From contig MHVR01000003.1 of NCBI GenBank assembly GCA_001825315.1, positions 1 to 40,632 of the forward strand: a stretch of DNA of 40,632 bases. Reading direction: 5' to 3'. Below the pieces are notes generated by a model. It saw nothing but the letters and a program-made list of their open reading frames with translations, did not search any database and was not told the DNA's origin. This document shows, piece by piece, positions 27,357 to 35,933 of this stretch. The DNA is from Candidatus Zambryskibacteria bacterium RIFCSPHIGHO2_02_FULL_43_14 (GTDB lineage: Bacteria; Patescibacteriota; Minisyncoccia; Phycocordibacterales; Zambryskibacteraceae). Each line of letters opens with the position of its first letter. Within the stretch, counting starts at the first letter, position 1. A program made the position numbers and the translations under genes.

Positions 27357-29033
27357 ATGTCTAAATTTTCCAGTATTTTAGAGAAGAATCTCCACTTTCT
27401 CATCGTAGCTTTTATTCTTGTTGTTCCCTTATTTTTTCTTAAGTACAAGACAGTTAATTTATCCAACCAAATCGTTATCTTGCCGTCGCTCGCTTCCTCA
27501 TGCGAAGTAATTTTCTCGAGGAATTTGCGTTACGGTAATACAGGGAATGATGTTGCAAAACTTCAGAAAATTCTAAATTTATCGGATGAATCTGGTCACT
27601 TCGACTTATTGACATATCATGCTGTCATAAAATTTCAGGAGAAATATGCCACCGATATTCTTCTACCGCTAGGTCTAACAGTAGGCACTGGTTTCGTCGG
27701 TCCCTATACTCGAGCCAAGATAGAAAAGGAGATGTGCCTCATATCCTTAGCCGGAGTTGTGGAAGATATCCCCACTAATTCTAATAAGTTATTCAACTTT
27801 TGGTATGTTCTAGTTGTTTTAATTCTAGTTTGGGGTGTTAATTTTATTTTCTGGGGATCAATAGGAGTCGCGCGCTTGCTTACAGAAAAAATAAACGCCT
27901 TAATATTTGGTAAAAATAGAAATGGTCTGAAAGAGCATCAAATCGAAGAAGAAGAGGTGGCAGTAATAGTGCCTGCTCATAATGAGGAACTGGTTATCGC
28001 TGATACTCTAAAGTCTCTCTTAAACATCACCAAGCCAACCAACATATTTGTCGTGTCGGACGGTTCGAGTGACAGTACTGCCCAGATTGCGCATCAGTAC
28101 GGAGTGTCTGTCTTAGAGTTAAATCCAAACAGAGGTAAGGCTGGCGCCATAGAGACAAGTATCCTTCGTTTTAAAATCTCTCAAAAATATAAAGCGGTTG
28201 TATTGATAGATGCTGATACTCGTCTTAAGAATGATTATCTAAAGAAAGCACTACCTTTTTTCGATGATCCAGAGGTGGTAGCTATTGCAGGGTTTGCCAG
28301 CACTATATGGCAAAGAGAGAAATTGTCTTGGAGACAAATGCTTTTTGTGTTGCACAGAGATCGCATCTACTTCTTGTTCCAGATGCTTATAAAATTCGGC
28401 CAGACTTGGAAATATGCAAATGTTACCCATATAGTTCCCGGATTTGCAAGTATCTATAGGACATCGATTTTAAATCAGATTGACATAAATCCTTCGGGAC
28501 TTGTGATAGAAGACTTCAATATGACCTTCGAGGTTCATCGTAAGAAACTTGGAAAAATCGCTCATCATCCGTCTGTGGTGGCATACACTCAAGATCCGGA
28601 TAATCTCAAGGATTATTATCGACAGATTAAGCGCTGGCACTTGGGATTCTGGCAAACTATACGGTTGCATGGCTTCTGGCCGTCTAAGTTCTGGTTATCT
28701 ATGGCTATAACTCTGATGGAAGTGGTGTTAGGGAATCTAACGTTCTTACTTATGCCGTTACTTATCTTGACTTATTTCGTACTAGATTCCAGTTTCTTCC
28801 TAACAGTTTTCTTCATAACTTGGGCTGTTGATTATCTTCTTACAATTATAGTCGCCCTATTCCAGAAGAGATGGGAATATCTGATTGTTGGCCTTACCTT
28901 TCCCCTCCTTCGCTTTGTAGATGCCGTAGCACTTCTGCTTGCCATACCCAGAGCATTTCTGGTTAGGTCGGATGGTCGCTGGATAAGTCCGTCACGAAGA
29001 GCAGAGGGCTCTCTAGGACAAATATCCACTTAA
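27357..29033 (+). CDS. Processive GT2 glycosyltransferase with N-terminal peptidoglycan-binding-like domain
   Basis: PG-binding-like LRYGNTGNDVAKLQKILNLSDESGHFDLLTYHAVIKFQEKYA; GT2 VAVIVPAHNEE, VLIDADTRL, VIEDFNMTFEV, QIKRWHLGFWQ, multiple TMs. Confidence 0.9.
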   Translation: MSKFSSILEKNLHFLIVAFILVVPLFFLKYKTVNLSNQIVILPSLASSCEVIFSRNLRYGNTGNDVAKLQKILNLSDESGHFDLLTYHAVIKFQEKYATDILLPLGLTVGTGFVGPYTRAKIEKEMCLISLAGVVEDIPTNSNKLFNFWYVLVVLILVWGVNFIFWGSIGVARLLTEKINALIFGKNRNGLKEHQIEEEEVAVIVPAHNEELVIADTLKSLLNITKPTNIFVVSDGSSDSTAQIAHQYGVSVLELNPNRGKAGAIETSILRFKISQKYKAVVLIDADTRLKNDYLKKALPFFDDPEVVAIAGFASTIWQREKLSWRQMLFVLHRDRIYFLFQMLIKFGQTWKYANVTHIVPGFASIYRTSILNQIDINPSGLVIEDFNMTFEVHRKKLGKIAHHPSVVAYTQDPDNLKDYYRQIKRWHLGFWQTIRLHGFWPSKFWLSMAITLMEVVLGNLTFLLMPLLILTYFVLDSSFFLTVFFITWAVDYLLTIIVALFQKRWEYLIVGLTFPLLRFVDAVALLLAIPRAFLVRSDGRWISPSRRAEGSLGQIST

Positions 29034-29101
29034 ATTACACAATCTTGAAAGACTTTCAATCAATATACGTTATCATTTATAATATAGCTAAAAGACAAAA
29101 A

Positions 29102-30280
29102 ATGAAAAAAACCATAAAATTGTTATCTGTTCTCGTAGTTACCGGGATCTTCCTGATGACAAGTAGTTCAGTCGCGGCTACTACCATAGGCGAACTTCTT
29201 TCTCAGCTTGCGGCTCTACAGGCACAAATTAATGCTTTACAAAATAGAGATCCCGTGTCTACAGCACCATATATTTTTAAACAAAATCTAACAGTCGGGT
29301 CTACTGGACCAGAGGTATCGTCTTTGCAACAAATGCTTGTGGCCCAGGGTCATTTGATTATGCCAGCAGGCGTAGCTTTCGGTTATTTTGGCTTTTTGAC
29401 TAAAACGGCCGTAGCTAAATGGCAGTCAGCAAATGGCGTATCACCGTCGGTCGGATACTGGGGGCCAATCTCTAGGACAAAGCAAGCAACTCTTAATAAA
29501 GTTAACGTTAGTATCGGTTCTGCACCTAACAGGAGTAGTGGTGGTGGGGGATCTTCAAGTAGAAGTTCTTCGTCTGGCAATGGGGGAAGTTCGGCATCGA
29601 ATCCACCCGCTGCCACTCCAACTCCTACTCCACTTTCTCCACCTTCAACTCCCACTTTTTCTCCGCAACCATCGCAATACCCTTTACATACAAATATTAC
29701 TGCGGCAGTCTTCTGGGTAGGAGAACCACAGGGTAATGGCTCATCTGAAGATAATGCTCTGTCTGCTTGGGATGATGACTGGCAGGTGCATTATGGCGGT
29801 TACGACGATTATCAAAATCGCAACGGTTATTATCCAACAGGATTTACCCCAAAAGAAAATCCGTTTTATTTGGACCTGCCGTATAACGACTTCAATGACA
29901 ACGGCAATCCGAAATCTAACCGCCTGACCGTAGTACCATGGGCCAATGAAAAAAACTGGAGTTCGGAAGAATCAATGATGAAGAATCGTTGGGTCAAGAT
30001 CACGAGAAACGATATTATTTGCTATGGACAGATTGAAGATGCTGGTCCTTATCAATACGATGATTATAATTACGTTTTCGGAACTAACGATGCTAGACCG
30101 AAGAGTACCATTTCTAATAATGCCGGTATGGATGTCTCTCCAGCACTTCGAGATTGTTTGCACTTCGTGGGATTAAATAATGTAGATAATAAAGTTGATT
30201 GGCAGTTTGTGAATTTCTCTGATGTGCCGAGCGGACCGTGGAAGGAAATAGTTACCACTTCTCAAATAAATTGGCCATAA
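29102..30280 (+). CDS. Secreted peptidoglycan-binding-like protein with C-terminal DPBB-like domain
   Basis: Start likely ATG 29102. Signal peptide; coil TTIGELLSQLAALQAQINALQN; PG-binding-like LTVGSTGPEVSSLQQMLVAQGH; Ser/Pro linker; CYGQIEDAGPY...NAGMDVSPALRDCLHFVG...VDWQFV. Confidence 0.8.
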   Translation: MKKTIKLLSVLVVTGIFLMTSSSVAATTIGELLSQLAALQAQINALQNRDPVSTAPYIFKQNLTVGSTGPEVSSLQQMLVAQGHLIMPAGVAFGYFGFLTKTAVAKWQSANGVSPSVGYWGPISRTKQATLNKVNVSIGSAPNRSSGGGGSSSRSSSSGNGGSSASNPPAATPTPTPLSPPSTPTFSPQPSQYPLHTNITAAVFWVGEPQGNGSSEDNALSAWDDDWQVHYGGYDDYQNRNGYYPTGFTPKENPFYLDLPYNDFNDNGNPKSNRLTVVPWANEKNWSSEESMMKNRWVKITRNDIICYGQIEDAGPYQYDDYNYVFGTNDARPKSTISNNAGMDVSPALRDCLHFVGLNNVDNKVDWQFVNFSDVPSGPWKEIVTTSQINWP

Positions 30281-30453
30281 TATAAAAGACATTAAATTGA
30301 TATAGACCCCTTGTATTATTTTGTCGTTTATAGTAATATCCAGACACACTTAAATATATAAGACATTATCTTAAATAATGGCTTGTATAAAGAGTTTAAA
30401 GGAATCAGTATTATTACTTGCCTGGTTTCGATTAAATATCAACGATTATTATT

Positions 30454-33400
30454 ATGAAGAGGTTCACATCACGCGGGGCAATCATTATTTTCGTTCTCGG
30501 TCTGGTTTTCAGTAATGCTAGTTCAATTTCAGCGGATACGACATCGACTCTTTTGCCTAATGGCCAGGGTAATTACACTTCTTGGAATGGAGACGAGAAC
30601 GATTTGGACGAGAGTGGTACGCCTAGTTGTGGTAGTAATGACTATATTGATAGTAACAATAGTAATAATCGCGAATCTGTAAATTTAGATCTTTCATCTA
30701 TCCCAAATGGAAACACAATAACTAGTGTAGAAGTTTTTACATGGGATGTTGCGCAGTTCTTTTTTAATGTAGGTGGCACGTATCAAACTTTTGTTAGAGT
30801 TGGCACGACCGATACAAACTCTGGTGTTAATCTTAATACTACAAGTTCAAACGGTTGCACTCAAAGGAGTCAGGTCATAAATATAGTTGACTTCGTCAAG
30901 AGTGGTACGACCGATCTTGAAGTGGGTGTGATGAAAGTTGGCAATACAACAGTTCGAGTTGGTGCGATAAGAGCTATCGTCACACACACTCCTCCCGACA
31001 CTATTGCTCCCGTTCTCGCTCAAGTGACAGCAGTTCCAACTATAACCAATGATGTTACTCCTAACTACACATTCAGTTCAACCGAAGCGGGAATTATTGC
31101 TTACAACGGTCTGTGTGGCACTGGTAGTTTATCTTCTGCCGTAGTAGGAAATAACACAACTACCTATGGATCACTTACAAATGGTGCCACCTATGGTAAT
31201 TGCACTATTACAGTCACGGATGCGGCGGGAAATGGGAGTATCCCGTTACCTGTAAGTGAATTCTCCATAAACACTGATGTCTTCAATAAAGGTATGGTTT
31301 CTCTCTCTTTCGACGACGGTACGCAATCCATCTATGACAATGCTCGTCCTATTCTCAATGCTGCTAGTGGTGGAATTGGTTACGACAGCACCCAATATAT
31401 TATCTCTGGTGCAATGGGATGTGCTGACATCAATAGTCCGGATTGCAGTTTTATGACTACTGCCGAGGTTAATATTTTAGAATCTGAAGGTCATGAGATT
31501 GCTGCCCATACCCGCACGGATCCTTGTGAGGTTGAACCATGCACGGGTCTTACTGGGCGTACTCCTATTGAACTTTTATTTGAAGTGGATGGTTTGCGTT
31601 TAGATCTCCTACAAGACATTGGTCTGCCGGTCAATACCTTTGCTTATCCTTTTGGCGTATTCGATGACGCGCTCATTCTCAAATTGAAGTCAGCTGGAAT
31701 TATCGGCGCTCGAACCGTGGATTTTATTGGCCCGTCAGCCGAGCATCTGTTTAACACGAAATCTACCAATCGCTACAAGCTGAATGCGGTGCAGGTAAAC
31801 ATCAATACTCCAATTACTCCTTTAGATCCACCAGAAGATCCAGATTTTGGAAACGTTGAAGAGTGGATTGATGAGGCGATTGCCGCAAACAAGTGGCTGA
31901 TTCTAGTCTTCCATGAAATCAAAGATGTTTGTGGAGATGAAATTTCCTGTACAACCCCAGCCAAACTTCAGACTATTACTGATTATCTAGACAGTAAAGG
32001 TGACAGCGTTGATGTCATTACCGTTAAAGAAGGTCTTTCACAGATGAATGATAATCCGGTATCGAATACCGGCGTACCGTCCATTGTTATTGCTGAAGAA
32101 GTGGCTGGAGTTGTTGGTGCAGAAGCAACTTCTCCTCTCGGCGCTCCAGTAACATTCACTCCAGCAGTAACTGACGACGACACAGGACTTCCTTCTACCT
32201 TGAACGCTTTTTGTACCATTCCAACCTTGGTTCTGAATACAAACTGGGGAGTTAGTTTCCCGACAGTTGTCATGTCTGGCGACACATTTGCGATGGGCAC
32301 TACGACAGTTACATGCACATCAGCAGATGCTGGCGGACGCCTTGGTACTAAAACCTTTGATGTAGTAGTAGCCAACAGCGCAGTTCCTTCTGTGACTATT
32401 ACAACCACATCTACCAATCCTACCAACATCTCACCAATTCCAGTTGCTGCTACTTTTTCTGAATCAGTAACCGGACTGACACAAGAAGATATTGCTGTTA
32501 CCAACGGTAGTGCGGAAAACTTTCTCGGCAGTGGTACCACATATACCTTTGACATAACACCTGTTACAGATGGGGAAGTAACGGTCAATATTCCAACAGG
32601 TTCTGCTCAAGATTCTGGCGGAGCGGACAACCTTGCTACAACTTCTATCTCTGTCATTTATGACGCTACAGCTCCGGAGCTCTCTATTACCGATGGTCCG
32701 GTCGAAGCTTCTACTATTACAACGACCGAGACATCATTCTCCTTTGTTGCTACAGGCGCAGATATTGTTGAATGCAAGCTCGATGGCGAAGGATACGCTC
32801 CATGTGATTCTCCGAAAGTATTGACTACTCTCGTCGAAGGCCTTCACACCTTTATGGTCAGAGCTTCTGATATTGCTCTCAATTCTACAGAAGTTTCTCG
32901 AACCTTCACGGTTGATACTCTGCCTCCGGTTTTGGTAGAAGTAACGCCGGTTCCAAGTCCTGCAAGCATTACTCCGAGTTATACTTTCAGTTCAACTGAA
33001 GCAGGGGTAATAACTTATGGCGGTTCCTGTTCCAGCGCTACTCTAGACGCGGTTGTTGGAGACAATACCGTAACCTTCAATGCTCTGGTTGGTGGAACTT
33101 ATAGCGACTGTACTATTACTGTTACAGATGCTTCCGCTCATATAAGTGAATCTCTAGCAATCAATGAGTTTACAGTTGACGACAGCGCACCGGTAATCAC
33201 GATAAATAGCCAGCCAAATCTATTCATTAACACCACTGATGCGGAGATTAACTTTACAGTCACAGATGCGTTAACAGTTGTCTGCACTTTCGATACTGTC
33301 AACAATGCTTGTGAAAGTGATGTTCCGGTTTCTCTATCTGGCCTTAGCGAAGCCGCTCACGAATTCGTCATCGTCGCTACCGACGAAGTAGGGAACAGCG

Positions 33401-34923
33401 CCACCAGCACCGCGAACTTCACCGTTGATTTGACTGCACCGGTACTTGCCGTCAACTCACTGGCAACCAATGACACTACTCCGACTGTTACCGGCACTAC
33501 GGATGATTCTGCTGACGTTACAATAACTGTAAACGCAGTAGAATACCTCACTACTCCAATTCTCGGAGCATGGTCTGTAACTATTCCTGCAGAAAACGAA
33601 CTTATTGACGGCGTATATCCTGTATCAGCAGTAAGCACAGATGCCGCTGGTAATCTATCTAATCTTGCGGAAGGCACTCTAACCATTAACACCCAAGCTC
33701 CTGACTTGACTCTCGATCCAATTGCCTCGAATGTTACCGCCATTACGGGTACCACTGAACCGACAGGTGTGACTGTTACTGTCACAGTTACTGATTCGGA
33801 ACTTAATGGCTTCACTTATGATGCTTCCGTTGACGGAGCCGGCATCTGGTCAGCTACCATCACTGATGTACTTGCTGAAGGCGTTTACACTGTCACTGTC
33901 ACTGCCACCGATGAACTCGGAAATGTGGCCACTCTCCCTTCCACCCTTACTATAGATACCACTAGTCCGGTTCTCACTTTGGTCGGCACCGATCCTGTTG
34001 ATGTGAATCTTAACGGCATTTACACAGAAGAAGGTGCAACAGGTACAGATAATATTGACTCAACTGTTACAGTGGTGATTGGCGGTGACACGGTAGACAC
34101 GGGAGTTCTCGGAGCCGAATACACTATCACTTATAGCGCAGTGGATACTTCTGGTAACTCATCCGGAATTACAAGGACCGTTCGTATTAAAGATCTTGAA
34201 GCTCCGGTACTCACACTCACTGGCGCGTCTCCTATGAATCTTGCAATTGGTCAGGAGTATGTTGAATCGGGTGCAATAGGTGTCGATAACGTAGATGCTT
34301 CGGTCGAAGTGACTATCGGTGGAGATACGGTAAATACGGCAATTGTCGGTACCTACTCTGTCACCTACGATGCGACAGATACAGCCGGTAATGTAGCTAC
34401 TCAAATTATCCGCACGGTAGTAGTTTCTGATCTCGTAGTCTCAACTGAAGAGACTAATACACCCGCAACAGATAGTATTACAATCACTTGGACTACCAGT
34501 CATCCATCGACCAGTCGAGTAGTTTACGACACCGTTTCTCATAATCCTATAACGGATCCTGCTCCCAACTACGGTTACGCCAACTCTACGGTTGAAGATG
34601 CTACTCTTGTCACTGAGCATTCTGTAGTAGTGAGCGGCCTTTCCGCAGGCACAACTTACTTCTTGCGACCGATATCACACGGTTCTCCGGAGGTGGTAGG
34701 AAACGAAGTTTCCGTAATTACTCAAAATGTACCTATTGCGGAAGTAACGAGACATAGGACACAAGGACAATTCTCGCGTCCAATAAATCTAACAGGTCAA
34801 GTTTTGGGAGCGTTTACTACTAGTGGCAATCAGGATCAAATAGAAGCTATAAAAGCGCAATTAATAATTCTTATGCAGGAGCTCATCAAGCTTCTACAAA
34901 TCGAGATAAACGCTAAAAGTTAG
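30454..34923 (+). CDS. Very large secreted polysaccharide deacetylase (NodB)-adhesin with HYR, Ig-like, DUF5011-like and Fn3-like domains
   Basis: Signal peptide; MVSLSFDDGTQSIYDN...HEIAAHTRTDP...NTFAYPFG...LVFHEI; HYR-like repeat; Ig-like repeats (TIAPVL, TPPVL, SAPVI, TAPVL); DUF5011-like VLTLTGASPMNLAIGQEYVESGAIGVDN; C-terminal coil. Confidence 0.88.
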   Translation: MKRFTSRGAIIIFVLGLVFSNASSISADTTSTLLPNGQGNYTSWNGDENDLDESGTPSCGSNDYIDSNNSNNRESVNLDLSSIPNGNTITSVEVFTWDVAQFFFNVGGTYQTFVRVGTTDTNSGVNLNTTSSNGCTQRSQVINIVDFVKSGTTDLEVGVMKVGNTTVRVGAIRAIVTHTPPDTIAPVLAQVTAVPTITNDVTPNYTFSSTEAGIIAYNGLCGTGSLSSAVVGNNTTTYGSLTNGATYGNCTITVTDAAGNGSIPLPVSEFSINTDVFNKGMVSLSFDDGTQSIYDNARPILNAASGGIGYDSTQYIISGAMGCADINSPDCSFMTTAEVNILESEGHEIAAHTRTDPCEVEPCTGLTGRTPIELLFEVDGLRLDLLQDIGLPVNTFAYPFGVFDDALILKLKSAGIIGARTVDFIGPSAEHLFNTKSTNRYKLNAVQVNINTPITPLDPPEDPDFGNVEEWIDEAIAANKWLILVFHEIKDVCGDEISCTTPAKLQTITDYLDSKGDSVDVITVKEGLSQMNDNPVSNTGVPSIVIAEEVAGVVGAEATSPLGAPVTFTPAVTDDDTGLPSTLNAFCTIPTLVLNTNWGVSFPTVVMSGDTFAMGTTTVTCTSADAGGRLGTKTFDVVVANSAVPSVTITTTSTNPTNISPIPVAATFSESVTGLTQEDIAVTNGSAENFLGSGTTYTFDITPVTDGEVTVNIPTGSAQDSGGADNLATTSISVIYDATAPELSITDGPVEASTITTTETSFSFVATGADIVECKLDGEGYAPCDSPKVLTTLVEGLHTFMVRASDIALNSTEVSRTFTVDTLPPVLVEVTPVPSPASITPSYTFSSTEAGVITYGGSCSSATLDAVVGDNTVTFNALVGGTYSDCTITVTDASAHISESLAINEFTVDDSAPVITINSQPNLFINTTDAEINFTVTDALTVVCTFDTVNNACESDVPVSLSGLSEAAHEFVIVATDEVGNSATSTANFTVDLTAPVLAVNSLATNDTTPTVTGTTDDSADVTITVNAVEYLTTPILGAWSVTIPAENELIDGVYPVSAVSTDAAGNLSNLAEGTLTINTQAPDLTLDPIASNVTAITGTTEPTGVTVTVTVTDSELNGFTYDASVDGAGIWSATITDVLAEGVYTVTVTATDELGNVATLPSTLTIDTTSPVLTLVGTDPVDVNLNGIYTEEGATGTDNIDSTVTVVIGGDTVDTGVLGAEYTITYSAVDTSGNSSGITRTVRIKDLEAPVLTLTGASPMNLAIGQEYVESGAIGVDNVDASVEVTIGGDTVNTAIVGTYSVTYDATDTAGNVATQIIRTVVVSDLVVSTEETNTPATDSITITWTTSHPSTSRVVYDTVSHNPITDPAPNYGYANSTVEDATLVTEHSVVVSGLSAGTTYFLRPISHGSPEVVGNEVSVITQNVPIAEVTRHRTQGQFSRPINLTGQVLGAFTTSGNQDQIEAIKAQLIILMQELIKLLQIEINAKS

Positions 34924-34953
34924 AGAAGAAAGATTATAATAAGAGATTAGACA

Positions 34954-34993
34954 ACACCAAAAAACCGCCTTTAAAAAGGCGGTTTTTTGGTGT
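34954..34993. terminator. Bidirectional-looking Rho-independent terminator
   Basis: Perfect 19-bp inverted repeat ACACCAAAAAACCGCCTTT-AA-AAAGGCGGTTTTTTGGTGT. Confidence 0.9.
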
Positions 34994-35005
34994 ATTCTTA
35001 AACAG

Positions 35006-35923
35006 ATGTTCAGGTGGTTTAAGAAACATTTCATACCGCACGAAGGCAATAATCATAGGCCGCACTTTCTCCATGGTCCCAATGCTCGCAAAATTGTTTT
35101 AGCGGTACTAGCTCTTGAGCTTATTCTCTTTGTTCTCCCATCTATTACGTTTTTTCGCGGGCCGGATTTTCTTGCTTCAGTTTTGCCTTCGGTGCTCAAT
35201 AATCTTACCAACGATAAGCGCGCCAGTGCTCATCTCAACCAGCTTACAACCAACTTGCTACTTGAGCAGGCTGCCGCCAGAAAAGCTTCCGATATGGCCT
35301 CTAAAGGCTACTTTGCCCACAACAGTCCCGAAGGAGTTACTCCGTGGTACTGGCTTAGAGTTTCCGGATATCTTTATGATACGGCCGGTGAAAATCTGGC
35401 TGTTAACTTTACCGACTCGAAAGATGTAACCGAGGCCTGGATGAATTCTCCCGCTCATCGTGACAATATTCTTAGACAGGGATTTACCGAAATAGGTACC
35501 GCCGCCGCTACCGGTTATTATGACGGGCGTGAGGCCATCTTTGTTGTTCAGTATTATGCTCGTCCTTCAAACATAATTTCCGTTACAAATTTGGTTTCAA
35601 CTGTTATCGCTTCTTCGACTGCTCCGGCTACTGTCGCAGTAGCTTCTTCCACTGCTGTTTTGGGCGAAGTGATAAACTCCCTTTCTACATCGCCGAAGCG
35701 CAATACCGATTTTGCGCTTCTTGGTATCTTGGGCGTAGTGGTGCTTGCTTTGGTAATTAATCTAATTACGAAAACCCGAGAGAAACATCCCGACCTTATT
35801 ACCAACGGCCTCGCTGTGATAGTGATCATCATCACTATATATTTGTCCAATAATTATTTGTTCAGTACTTATCCTACTGTACCGCTAGGGCAAGCTCTGA
35901 TTTCGGAAATTACTTTTAACTAA
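35006..35923 (+). CDS. CAP-superfamily (SCP/YkwD-like) membrane protein
   Basis: LNQLTTNLLLEQAAARKASDMASKGYFAHNSPEGVTPWYWL...AGENLAVNF...TEAWMNSPAHRDNILRQGFTEIGTA, flanked by TM segments. Confidence 0.92.
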   Translation: MFRWFKKHFIPHEGNNHRPHFLHGPNARKIVLAVLALELILFVLPSITFFRGPDFLASVLPSVLNNLTNDKRASAHLNQLTTNLLLEQAAARKASDMASKGYFAHNSPEGVTPWYWLRVSGYLYDTAGENLAVNFTDSKDVTEAWMNSPAHRDNILRQGFTEIGTAAATGYYDGREAIFVVQYYARPSNIISVTNLVSTVIASSTAPATVAVASSTAVLGEVINSLSTSPKRNTDFALLGILGVVVLALVINLITKTREKHPDLITNGLAVIVIIITIYLSNNYLFSTYPTVPLGQALISEITFN

Positions 35924-35933
35924 ATAATCAAAT

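Noticed and set aside
31983-32588. Antisense ORF 201 aa opposite the giant adhesin
   Set aside because: Val/Thr/Ser-rich translation is the expected shadow of the Thr/Val-rich sense repeats.
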